Assembly (NCBI GenBank): GCA_017858295.1
Contig: JAFMBU010000120.1
Span: 1-5,328 of the forward strand
From: Porticoccaceae bacterium
Lineage (GTDB): Bacteria > Pseudomonadota > Gammaproteobacteria > Pseudomonadales > Porticoccaceae
Length of the DNA: 5,328 bases
Reading direction: 5' to 3'
Of this stretch, positions 1-5,280 are shown one piece after another (position 1 is the stretch's first letter; each line of letters begins with the position of its first letter). Under the pieces are notes generated by a model, which did no database searches, had not been told where the DNA came from, and saw only the letters and a program-made list of their open reading frames with translations. A program made the position numbers and the translations under genes.

Positions 1-157
1 CGTCGCGCCAGCGCAACAGCGGCGTGCCAAAACCAATCGAGAAGCGCTGCACCTTAACACCACAGCGTCGCGCCACCCAAAAATGGCCGAACTCGTGAAA
101 GCTCACCAATACACCTAGGGCAATTAAAGTAAAAAAGATTGTCTGCAAAAGATCCAT
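1..157 (-). CDS. rseP: RseP site-2 intramembrane zinc metalloprotease, N-terminal part (gene runs off the window)
   Basis: Only the first 52 codons are present; the rest lies beyond base 1. RseP (RasP/YaeL; MucP in Pseudomonas) is an inner-membrane protease that makes the second cut in the anti-sigma factor RseA/MucA, releasing the envelope-stress sigma factor. Translation from the ATG at 157 gives a hydrophobic first membrane segment (about residues 4-20) carrying the zinc-protease motif HEFGH at residues 21-25. H21 and H25 are the expected zinc ligands and E22 the catalytic base. It is followed by FSIGFG at 39-44, conserved in this family. The start is firm: the HExxH position matches E. 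coli within one residue. The ATG lies 3 bases after the dxr stop codon, with a modest GAGAAG ribosome-binding sequence (164-169) six bases upstream, inside the end of dxr. Translation is probably coupled to dxr. Confidence 0.95.
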   Translation of the reverse strand, partial: MDLLQTIFFTLIALGVLVSFHEFGHFWVARRCGVKVQRFSIGFGTPLLRWRD

Positions 158-160
158 AAA

Positions 161-1345
161 CTACTTCTCTAGTCTTTTAATAAAAGCACTGCTGGATAGG
201 CGCGCCTGATTGTCGGACTCTTGGACTGCCTCAAGTGACTCTGGTTCACTGATCGTTTGGCGATTCAGCGTTTGCTCTACAACAGCGGCAATTTGAGTAA
301 AACCAATGCGCTGGTCAAGGAAGGCCTGCACCGCAATTTCATTGGCTGCGTTCAGTATAGTCGCTGCATTGGCCCCTGCCTGGGCAGCGGCTCTGGCGAT
401 TGCTAGGCAGGGAAACGCTTGCATATCAGGCTTTTCAAAGTCCAAGCGGGCAATCTCGAACAGATCTAAATTGGCGACGCCAGACTCTATGCGCTGGGGC
501 CAGGCCAGTGCGTGGGCTATAGGTGTGCGCATATCCGGGTTACCCAACTGAGCCAGCACCGAACCGTCGGAGTACTGCACCAGTGAGTGAATAATACTCT
601 GGGGATGCACCACCACTTCAATTGACTGCTCTGGAACGCTGAACAACCAGCAGGCTTCAATCAACTCTAGACCTTTGTTCATCAAAGAGGCTGAATCCAC
701 CGATATCTTGCGCCCCATGCTCCAGTTTGGGTGAGCGCATGCCTGATCTGGAGTAACACTGTGCATCTGCGCCAAATTCATGCCGCGGAAAGGTCCACCG
801 GAAGCCGAGAGCAATAACTTCTCTACTCCGCTATTCCTGCCAGCCGAACGACCATAGTCTGTTGGCAGGCACTGAAAAATTGCATTGTGTTCGCTATCTA
901 TAGGCAGTAACACTGAGCCAGAATCGGCCACCGCTTGCATAAACAGTCCGCCAGCCATCACCAGTGCTTCTTTATTGGCGAGTAAAATTTTCTTGCCACT
1001 ACGCACCGCAGCCAGAGTCGGAACCAAACCTGCGGCACCAACGATGGCCGCCATTACCGTATCTACAGCAGCGTCATTGGACACCTGACAGAGAGCATCT
1101 ACGCCATACATAACGTCCGTGACACAGCCACTGGCACGCAGCTTCGCCTGCAACTGATCGGCCAACATAGCATTGCCTACAACGGCAAATTTGGGATTAA
1201 ACTGCTGACATTGTTCAGCCAGCTTGTCGATCTGAGTATGGGCTGTGAGAGCGAAAACCGCGTATTTATCGGGGTGTCGAGCAATCACATCCAGAGTGCT
1301 AACACCTATGGATCCAGTTGCCCCAAGCACAGTGATCATCTGCAT
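161..1345 (-). CDS. dxr: 1-deoxy-D-xylulose 5-phosphate reductoisomerase
   Basis: Cytosolic enzyme that rearranges and reduces 1-deoxy-D-xylulose 5-phosphate to 2-C-methyl-D-erythritol 4-phosphate using NADPH and a divalent metal. It is the first committed step of the MEP isoprenoid pathway and the target of fosmidomycin. The 394 residues compare with 398 in E. coli. The N-terminal NADPH fold has GATGSIG at 8-14 and LLANKEALV at 121-129. The catalytic domain has PIDSEHN at 148-154, with metal ligands D150 and E152. SGGPFR lies at 182-187, the substrate-binding loop HPNWSMG at 205-211, and MNKGLE at 222-227, where E227 is the third ligand (E231 in E. coli). All active-site residues I can place are intact. 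The chosen ATG aligns with the E. coli N terminus; a second ATG two codons in is possible. No Shine-Dalgarno sequence is visible, and the start is 3 bases past the cdsA stop, so coupled translation is likely. Its product pathway supplies UppS, encoded two genes upstream. Confidence 0.98.
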   Translation of the reverse strand: MQMITVLGATGSIGVSTLDVIARHPDKYAVFALTAHTQIDKLAEQCQQFNPKFAVVGNAMLADQLQAKLRASGCVTDVMYGVDALCQVSNDAAVDTVMAAIVGAAGLVPTLAAVRSGKKILLANKEALVMAGGLFMQAVADSGSVLLPIDSEHNAIFQCLPTDYGRSAGRNSGVEKLLLSASGGPFRGMNLAQMHSVTPDQACAHPNWSMGRKISVDSASLMNKGLELIEACWLFSVPEQSIEVVVHPQSIIHSLVQYSDGSVLAQLGNPDMRTPIAHALAWPQRIESGVANLDLFEIARLDFEKPDMQAFPCLAIARAAAQAGANAATILNAANEIAVQAFLDQRIGFTQIAAVVEQTLNRQTISEPESLEAVQESDNQARLSSSAFIKRLEK

Positions 1346-1348
1346 AAT

Positions 1349-2179
1349 CTAAAACGGGCTCAGCAGGAGGAATAACAGCGCAAATAGCGGCAACGCAGCA
1401 ATTAGACCGTCGATTCGGTCGAGCACACCGCCGTGTCCGGGGAGGATATTGCCACTGTCTTTCACGCCACTGTGTCGCTTGATCATACTCTCAAAGAGAT
1501 CCCCAAGAACAGAATAGAGCGACACTGGAATAACCAGCGCAACCAACATAACAGTGGTGATTTTTTCGGGCATAAACGACGCCATAGAGGCGATCAAAAT
1601 GCACTGCAAGAGGATACCGCCAAAGAAGCCTTCCCAAGTTTTTCCCGGACTGACCAGTGGCGCCAACTTGTGCTTGCCGAATAAATTGCCCGCCACATAG
1701 CCACCAACATCGGCTAAAGCCACCACCGCAAAGGCAAAGAGCAATAACCAAGGACCGTGGGGCTGGTGAATAATCAGCGCAATAGCAACCCAGGTGATCG
1801 TCAGCAGCGCTATGCCAAGGAGCCCCAAAATAGGTCGCGGCGACCAGAGTATGGCGCTGGAGGGATAACCCTGAACCCAGAGAAAAACCACCGCCCAGAG
1901 GATCGATGCAATCAGACAGAGAGTCTGTCCCAGGGAAATATTCAGCGTACCGAAAAGATCTAGGCTGACAGCTGCTATGGCGATAGCCAGAGCTAACAAC
2001 AGTATATAGGCAAATCTGTGGCGCTTGCTCTCAAGACCCATTAGATTGCTCCACTCCCAGCCAGCTAGCAGGACAATCGGTACAACAATCAGTGAAAAAT
2101 TCAGCGGATTTAAATTAAACAGCAGCGCAACCAGACCCAGAACCAGGGCAATGGCGGTGATAACACGCTGTTTAAACAC
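1349..2179 (-). CDS. cdsA: Phosphatidate cytidylyltransferase (CDP-diacylglycerol synthase)
   Basis: Integral inner-membrane enzyme that joins CTP and phosphatidic acid to make CDP-diacylglycerol, the precursor of all major bacterial phospholipids. The 276-residue product (E. coli about 285) is strongly hydrophobic, with roughly eight membrane segments by eye. The family signature is complete near the C terminus at residues 231-257: SMIKR, then K240-D241, HGG at 249-251 and DRID at 254-257, which includes the metal-binding acidic residues. The conserved VSPGKTWEGFFGG lies at 176-188. The start codon is GTG at 2179, overlapping the last 8 bases of uppS. It is supported by an AAGGAA ribosome-binding sequence nine bases upstream and by an N terminus (MFKQRVITA) resembling E. 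coli CdsA. The gene lies between uppS and dxr in the same transcript and needs CTP derived from the PyrH reaction. Confidence 0.97.
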   Translation of the reverse strand: MFKQRVITAIALVLGLVALLFNLNPLNFSLIVVPIVLLAGWEWSNLMGLESKRHRFAYILLLALAIAIAAVSLDLFGTLNISLGQTLCLIASILWAVVFLWVQGYPSSAILWSPRPILGLLGIALLTITWVAIALIIHQPHGPWLLLFAFAVVALADVGGYVAGNLFGKHKLAPLVSPGKTWEGFFGGILLQCILIASMASFMPEKITTVMLVALVIPVSLYSVLGDLFESMIKRHSGVKDSGNILPGHGGVLDRIDGLIAALPLFALLFLLLSPF

Positions 2180-2978
2180 CTACTTTGGTTCCTTGAGACG
2201 CAGCTTCTTCGTCCACAGCGTCGCGTAAACCAAAGCGACGCTGACGAGAATAGTATTCATCTACAGCCACATTGAGAGCCGCTGTATCAAAATCAGGCCA
2301 GTAGCAATTGGCAAAATAGAATTCGGTGTAAGCCATCTGCCAGAGCAAAAAGTTACTGATACGCTGCTCGCCGGCAGTGCGAACACAGAGGTCGGGATCT
2401 GGAAGCCCCTCAGTCTGCAGGAATTTACCCACTGTGGCCTCAGTGATATCAGAGGGGCGCAAACGACCCATCTGTACTTCTGCGGCAATTTTTTGAGTAG
2501 CACTGGCAATATCCCAGCGCCCGCCGTAATCAACACAGAGCACCAAGGTAAACGCGCCACTTGCAGTAAGAGTCTCAGCGTCATCAATCAAACGTTTAAG
2601 ACGATCGCTAAACCGGCTTCGGCTGCCGACCACTTTGAGACGCACGCCATCGTCGCGAAGTTTTTTCGCTTCTTTTTTAAGGTAGGAGGAAAACAGCGCC
2701 ATCAAACCGCGAACTTCCAACTCCGGCCGCTTCCAGTTCTCACTGCTAAAGGCAAACAATGTCACCACTTCGACACCACGGGCTTTGGCCGCATGCAAAA
2801 TATCGCGAATGCGCTCAACACCGGCTTCGTGGCCGGCAACACCAGGGAGTCCACGCTGCTTGGCCCAGCGATTATTGCCGTCCATAATGACAGCAACATG
2901 CTTTAGAGGATGCGTGACGCTGTCGAATTCAGGGCCAGAATAAGGGCTAGAGTCGGATTTAGAATTAGAGTCTGCCAT
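2172..2978 (-). CDS. uppS: (2Z,6E)-farnesyl-diphosphate-specific undecaprenyl diphosphate synthase
   Basis: Cis-prenyltransferase (also called IspU) that adds eight isopentenyl units to farnesyl diphosphate, giving C55 undecaprenyl diphosphate, the lipid carrier for peptidoglycan and O-antigen. The 268 residues compare with 253 in E. coli; the excess is a polar, Ser/Asp-rich N terminus of about 15 residues and a longer tail. The catalytic motif MDGNNRWAK is at 32-40, with D33 equal to the E. coli catalytic D26. FSSENW is at 77-82. The C-terminal signature has R200, R206, ISNFLLWQ at 207-214 and E219, the diphosphate and magnesium binding residues. Three positions differ from the form I know best: D150 in DYGGRW (usually N), A202 in RTAGE (usually RTGGE) and Q205 (H in E. 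coli). The ATG at 2978 is the only ATG, GTG or TTG before an in-frame stop at 3009-3011 upstream. It has no clear Shine-Dalgarno sequence, so coupling to frr is likely. Confidence 0.96.
   Translation of the reverse strand: MADSNSKSDSSPYSGPEFDSVTHPLKHVAVIMDGNNRWAKQRGLPGVAGHEAGVERIRDILHAAKARGVEVVTLFAFSSENWKRPELEVRGLMALFSSYLKKEAKKLRDDGVRLKVVGSRSRFSDRLKRLIDDAETLTASGAFTLVLCVDYGGRWDIASATQKIAAEVQMGRLRPSDITEATVGKFLQTEGLPDPDLCVRTAGEQRISNFLLWQMAYTEFYFANCYWPDFDTAALNVAVDEYYSRQRRFGLRDAVDEEAASQGTKVGV
2189..2194 (-). promoter_or_regulatory. Ribosome binding site of cdsA, deciding its GTG start
   Basis: AAGGAA lies nine bases before the GTG at 2179, within the last codons of uppS. It favours this GTG over any later ATG in the gene. 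Confidence 0.7.
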
Positions 2979-2991
2979 CAGAGGTTCGCTG

Positions 2992-3008
2992 TGGAGATTA
3001 AATCTCCA
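2992..3008 (-). promoter_or_regulatory. Palindrome centred on the frr stop codon, ahead of uppS
   Basis: The 17-base sequence TGGAGATTTAATCTCCA is a perfect inverted repeat of two 8-base arms around one central base, and the frr TAA stop (2998-3000) occupies its centre. As RNA it could form about 6 base pairs with a 5-base loop. The only GGAG near the uppS start is in its 5' arm, 25 bases upstream, too far for a normal ribosome binding site. A role in frr-uppS translational coupling is inference; chance is also possible. Confidence 0.4.
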
Positions 3009-3555
3009 TCAGGTCCTTTTCTTTAGCCACCAGAGCTTCGTCTATACGGGCAATAAAGCTATCAGTGATTTTCTGAATTTCATCCTGACCTCTGCGCTCT
3101 TCATCTTCACTGATATCTTTATCTTTCAACAGTGCTTTGAGACTGGAGAGTACATCGCGGCGAACATTGCGCACCGAAATACGTCCATTCTCCGCTTCTG
3201 CCTTAGCTTGCTTACCATAGACCTTACGGGTCTCTTCAGTTAAAGCTGGCAGCGGCAGACGAATCACAGCACCCGCAGTAGTCGGGTTCAAACCCAAGTC
3301 CGATTTGAGAATTGCCTTCTCAATTGCCGGTACCAAGCTTTTTTCCCACGGAGTTAAAGACAGTGTGCGAGCGTCTTCAATGACAATTGAAGCGGCCTGG
3401 GCCAGCGGCGTGTTGACACCGTAATAGTCCACGGTAATGCCGTCTAAAAGGCTTGGATGTGCACGACCTGTGCGAATTTTATTAAAGGCATTGCCCAGTG
3501 CTTCGAGCGCTTTAGTCATGCGCGTGTTAGCTTCAACTTTTAATTCATCAATCAT
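2998..3555 (-). CDS. frr: Ribosome recycling factor (RRF)
   Basis: Cytosolic factor that, with EF-G, splits the post-termination ribosome after a stop codon. The 185 residues equal the E. coli length. Domain I is a three-helix bundle built from the N-terminal helix (about 1-29) and the long C-terminal helices (about 106-185). Domain II, the small beta domain, spans roughly 31-104. Visible conserved segments are KIRTGRAHPSLLDGI at 26-40, LGLNP at 87-91, IRLPLPALTEE at 98-108 and RNVRRD at 129-134, including R129 and R132, which contact ribosomal RNA in known RRFs. The start overlaps the pyrH end by 8 bases, with the AAGAGGA ribosome-binding sequence eight bases upstream. The full-length match with E. 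coli from residue 1 makes the start firm. A palindrome is centred on its stop codon. Confidence 0.98.
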   Translation of the reverse strand: MIDELKVEANTRMTKALEALGNAFNKIRTGRAHPSLLDGITVDYYGVNTPLAQAASIVIEDARTLSLTPWEKSLVPAIEKAILKSDLGLNPTTAGAVIRLPLPALTEETRKVYGKQAKAEAENGRISVRNVRRDVLSSLKALLKDKDISEDEERRGQDEIQKITDSFIARIDEALVAKEKDLMEI

Positions 3556-4291
3556 GTTTCTTGTCCTCTTCGATCAAAGTGCCTTCGTCGCCACCCACTA
3601 CCAGATTCAACAGAGCGCCCTGTTTGGACATACGGAAAACCCGCAGCGGCATATTGTGTTCGCGACACAGACAGATAGCAGTCAGATCCATTACCCCAAG
3701 CTTTTTATCCAGCACCTCATCATAGGTGAGATGGTCATAGAGCGTAGCTGAAGGATCAAGCATTGGATCAGCAGTATAGACGCCATCGACCTTGGTCGCC
3801 TTGAGTACAACATTGGCTTCGATCTCGATGCCACGCAAACAGGCGGCAGAGTCGGTGGTAAAGAAGGGGTTGCCGGTACCGGCGGCAAAAATAACCACAT
3901 CGCCATCTTTTAGATAGCGGATGGCACGGCGACGGTCGTAGTGCTCGACCACACCACTCATGGGAATAGCCGACATAACATGAGATGAGATATTGGTGCG
4001 CTCAAGTGCATCACGCATGGCCAAGGCATTCATCACCGTGGCCAACATACCCATGTGATCACCGGTTACACGATCCATACCGGCCTGATTTAGAGCAGCG
4101 CCACGAAACAAATTGCCGCCGCCAATCACCAGACCGACCTGAACACCAATACCCACTAGCTGGCCAATTTCAAGCGCCATGCGATCGAGAACTTTGGGGT
4201 CAATCCCAAAACCCTCTTCTCCCATCAACTCTTCACCGCTGAGTTTTAAAAGAATACGCTTATACTTTTTCTCTTTTCCAGCTAATGGCAT
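3548..4291 (-). CDS. pyrH: Uridylate kinase (UMP kinase)
   Basis: Bacterial hexameric UMP kinase of the amino acid kinase superfamily. It transfers phosphate from ATP to UMP to give UDP, feeding UTP and CTP synthesis; bacterial enzymes of this type are usually activated by GTP and inhibited by UTP. The 247 residues compare with 241 in E. coli. Motifs in order: the ATP-binding KLSGE at 16-20, GGGNLFRG at 57-64, GDHMGMLATVMNALA at 77-91 for UMP binding, GTGNPFFTTDSAA at 138-150, and KATKVDGVYTADP at 164-176. No key residue appears to be missing. An AAAAGG ribosome-binding sequence lies seven bases before the ATG. The gene follows tsf by 30 bases and overlaps frr by 8. Its supply of pyrimidine nucleotides links to CdsA, which uses CTP. 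Confidence 0.98.
   Translation of the reverse strand: MPLAGKEKKYKRILLKLSGEELMGEEGFGIDPKVLDRMALEIGQLVGIGVQVGLVIGGGNLFRGAALNQAGMDRVTGDHMGMLATVMNALAMRDALERTNISSHVMSAIPMSGVVEHYDRRRAIRYLKDGDVVIFAAGTGNPFFTTDSAACLRGIEIEANVVLKATKVDGVYTADPMLDPSATLYDHLTYDEVLDKKLGVMDLTAICLCREHNMPLRVFRMSKQGALLNLVVGGDEGTLIEEDKKHD
3564..3570 (-). promoter_or_regulatory. Ribosome binding site of frr, inside the pyrH end
   Basis: AAGAGGA lies eight bases before the frr ATG and within the last codons of pyrH. It supports the overlapping start at 3555, so frr can be initiated directly as well as by coupling. Confidence 0.75.
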
Positions 4292-4298
4292 ATCGGAA

Positions 4299-4304
4299 CC
4301 TTTT
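4299..4304 (-). promoter_or_regulatory. Ribosome binding site of pyrH
   Basis: AAAAGG lies seven bases before the pyrH ATG inside the 30-base tsf-pyrH gap. It is moderate in strength and supports the start at 4291. Confidence 0.65.
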
Positions 4305-4321
4305 ATCGAGTTTAGCTTGTC

Positions 4322-5182
4322 TTAGTTAGCACCCTGAACCTGAGCTGCAACTTCAGCCGCAAAATCAACTTCGTCTTTTTCGATGCCTTCACCAACTTCG
4401 TAGCGTGTGAATCCGACAATAGTAGCACCACCGGCAGCAACTAGCTTACCAACAGTCATATCAGGATCTTTAACGAAAGGCTGGTCAACCAGGCTGCTCT
4501 CTTTCAAGAACTTGTTAACACGCCCCTGCACCATCTTCTCAACGATTTCAGCAGGCTTGCCACTCTCAGCTGCCTGGGCAACAAAGATAGCGCGCTCAGC
4601 TTCGATCACCTCAGCAGGCATTTGATCAGAACTAACCACAGCAGGATTAACCGCTGCAACATGCATGGCCACATCACGAGCCAGAGCCTCATCACCGCCA
4701 CTTAAGCCAACGATAACAGCAATGCGCATGTTGCTGTGAACGTAGCCACCCACAACTGGCGCTTCAATGCTAGCCAGACGACGTGGAGAGACATTCTCAC
4801 CGCATTTTTGAACCAGTGCTTCACGAGCAGCTTCAAGATCGCCAGCCATAACAGCTGCCATATCAGTCTGCTTGGCAGCAAAACTTGCCTCCAGAACAGT
4901 GTTTACAAAACCCTGGAAACCCAAATCGCGAGTTACAAAATCAGTCTCACTGTTAATTTCCACAACCTGTCCGTAGCCATTCTCAGCTTTAACTGCAACC
5001 AAACCTTCAGCTGCCGTACGACCGGCTTTTTTCGCTGCTTTCATGCCGCTAGACTTGCGCAGCTCTTCAATCGCCTTATCTATATCACCATCAGACTCAG
5101 CCAGTGCACGTTTGCACTCCATCATGCCAAGACCGGTGCGATCGCGAAGCTCTTTTACCAGTGACGCCGTTACCTGTGCCAT
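4322..5182 (-). CDS. tsf: Translation elongation factor Ts
   Basis: Guanine nucleotide exchange factor that reloads EF-Tu by displacing GDP. The 286 residues are close to E. coli EF-Ts (283). The N-terminal UBA-like domain holds VKELRDRTGLGMMECKRAL at 9-27. The core domain carries the EF-Tu contact motif TDFV at 80-83, whose F82 corresponds to the phenylalanine inserted near the EF-Tu magnesium site. A second family region follows at AMHVAA, 172-177. The C-terminal module includes SGKPAEIVEKMVQGR at 207-221 and the ending VGEGIEK, 263-269. The start is firm: it aligns with E. coli from residue 1 and follows a good AGAGAGGA sequence five bases upstream. It stands 85 bases after rpsB, past an intrinsic terminator, and leads the tightly packed group through rseP. 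Confidence 0.98.
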   Translation of the reverse strand: MAQVTASLVKELRDRTGLGMMECKRALAESDGDIDKAIEELRKSSGMKAAKKAGRTAAEGLVAVKAENGYGQVVEINSETDFVTRDLGFQGFVNTVLEASFAAKQTDMAAVMAGDLEAAREALVQKCGENVSPRRLASIEAPVVGGYVHSNMRIAVIVGLSGGDEALARDVAMHVAAVNPAVVSSDQMPAEVIEAERAIFVAQAAESGKPAEIVEKMVQGRVNKFLKESSLVDQPFVKDPDMTVGKLVAAGGATIVGFTRYEVGEGIEKDEVDFAAEVAAQVQGAN

Positions 5183-5187
5183 TGTAT

Positions 5188-5195
5188 TCCTCTCT
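5188..5195 (-). promoter_or_regulatory. Ribosome binding site of tsf
   Basis: AGAGAGGA lies five bases before the tsf ATG. It is the strongest purine tract in the spacer after the terminator and fixes the start. A strong site here fits high, independent translation of EF-Ts, since the distance to rpsB rules out simple coupling. Confidence 0.8.
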
Positions 5196-5215
5196 AAATC
5201 ATAAAATTAGTTTTT

Positions 5216-5241
5216 AAAAAAGGGGGCTCTAGCCCCCTTTT
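5216..5241 (-). terminator. Rho-independent terminator between rpsB and tsf
   Basis: In the minus-strand transcript, AAAAGGGGGC pairs with GCCCCCUUUU to form a 10 base-pair stem, six of them G-C, with a UAGA tetraloop at 5228-5231. The run of six U residues begins at the lower part of the stem and is followed by A-rich sequence. This is a textbook intrinsic terminator for rpsB. Because tsf and the following genes lie just behind it on the same strand, it probably works partially, setting S2 output above the downstream genes. On the plus strand the hairpin is followed by only four T, so it should act mainly in the rpsB direction. Confidence 0.85.
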
Positions 5242-5242
5242 A

Positions 5243-5280
5243 TGCTGCATGTAATAGGTTGTTACTATTACTCAGCAGCA
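5243..5280 (-). promoter_or_regulatory. Possible RNA hairpin over the rpsB stop codons
   Basis: An inverted repeat is nested in a second one. The inner arms, GTAATAG at 5251-5257 and CTATTAC at 5265-5271, pair perfectly over 7 base pairs around a 7-base loop. The outer arms, TGCTGC at 5243-5248 and GCAGCA at 5275-5280, add 6 base pairs beyond a small internal loop. The tandem TAA-TAG stop codons fall inside the inner stem. The inner stem is A/U-rich and weak. Function unknown; it could protect the rpsB 3' end or interact with terminating ribosomes. Confidence 0.4.

Noticed and set aside
2261..2587. 108-codon minus-strand frame inside uppS in another reading frame
   Set aside because: It is nested in uppS, out of frame, and has no independent support.
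2493..2906. 137-codon open frame on the plus strand opposite uppS
   Set aside because: It lies entirely inside uppS on the other strand, has no recognisable motif, and the uppS frame carries all family motifs here.
3437..3751. 104-codon plus-strand frame across the pyrH-frr junction
   Set aside because: It is antisense to two conserved genes and shows no domain.
4292..4345. Possible internal promoter for pyrH in the tsf-pyrH gap
   Set aside because: Only weak AT-rich hexamers such as TAAACT are present without a convincing -35 at proper spacing. I cannot support a promoter by eye.
4736..5164. 142-codon open frame on the plus strand opposite tsf
   Set aside because: It is fully antisense to a well-conserved tsf. 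Its protein is rich in Cys, His and Phe with no recognisable domain, as expected from the complement of an EF-Ts gene.
5198..5203. Possible tsf promoter with -10 hexamer TATGAT
   Set aside because: At 16-18 bases upstream the sequence is the C-rich terminator arm, nothing like TTGACA, and there is no extended -10. The transcript would begin at the ribosome binding site.
5242..5250. Short palindrome ATGC-T-GCAT as a possible protein operator
   Set aside because: It is only four bases per arm and is better explained as part of the larger nested hairpin, or as chance.
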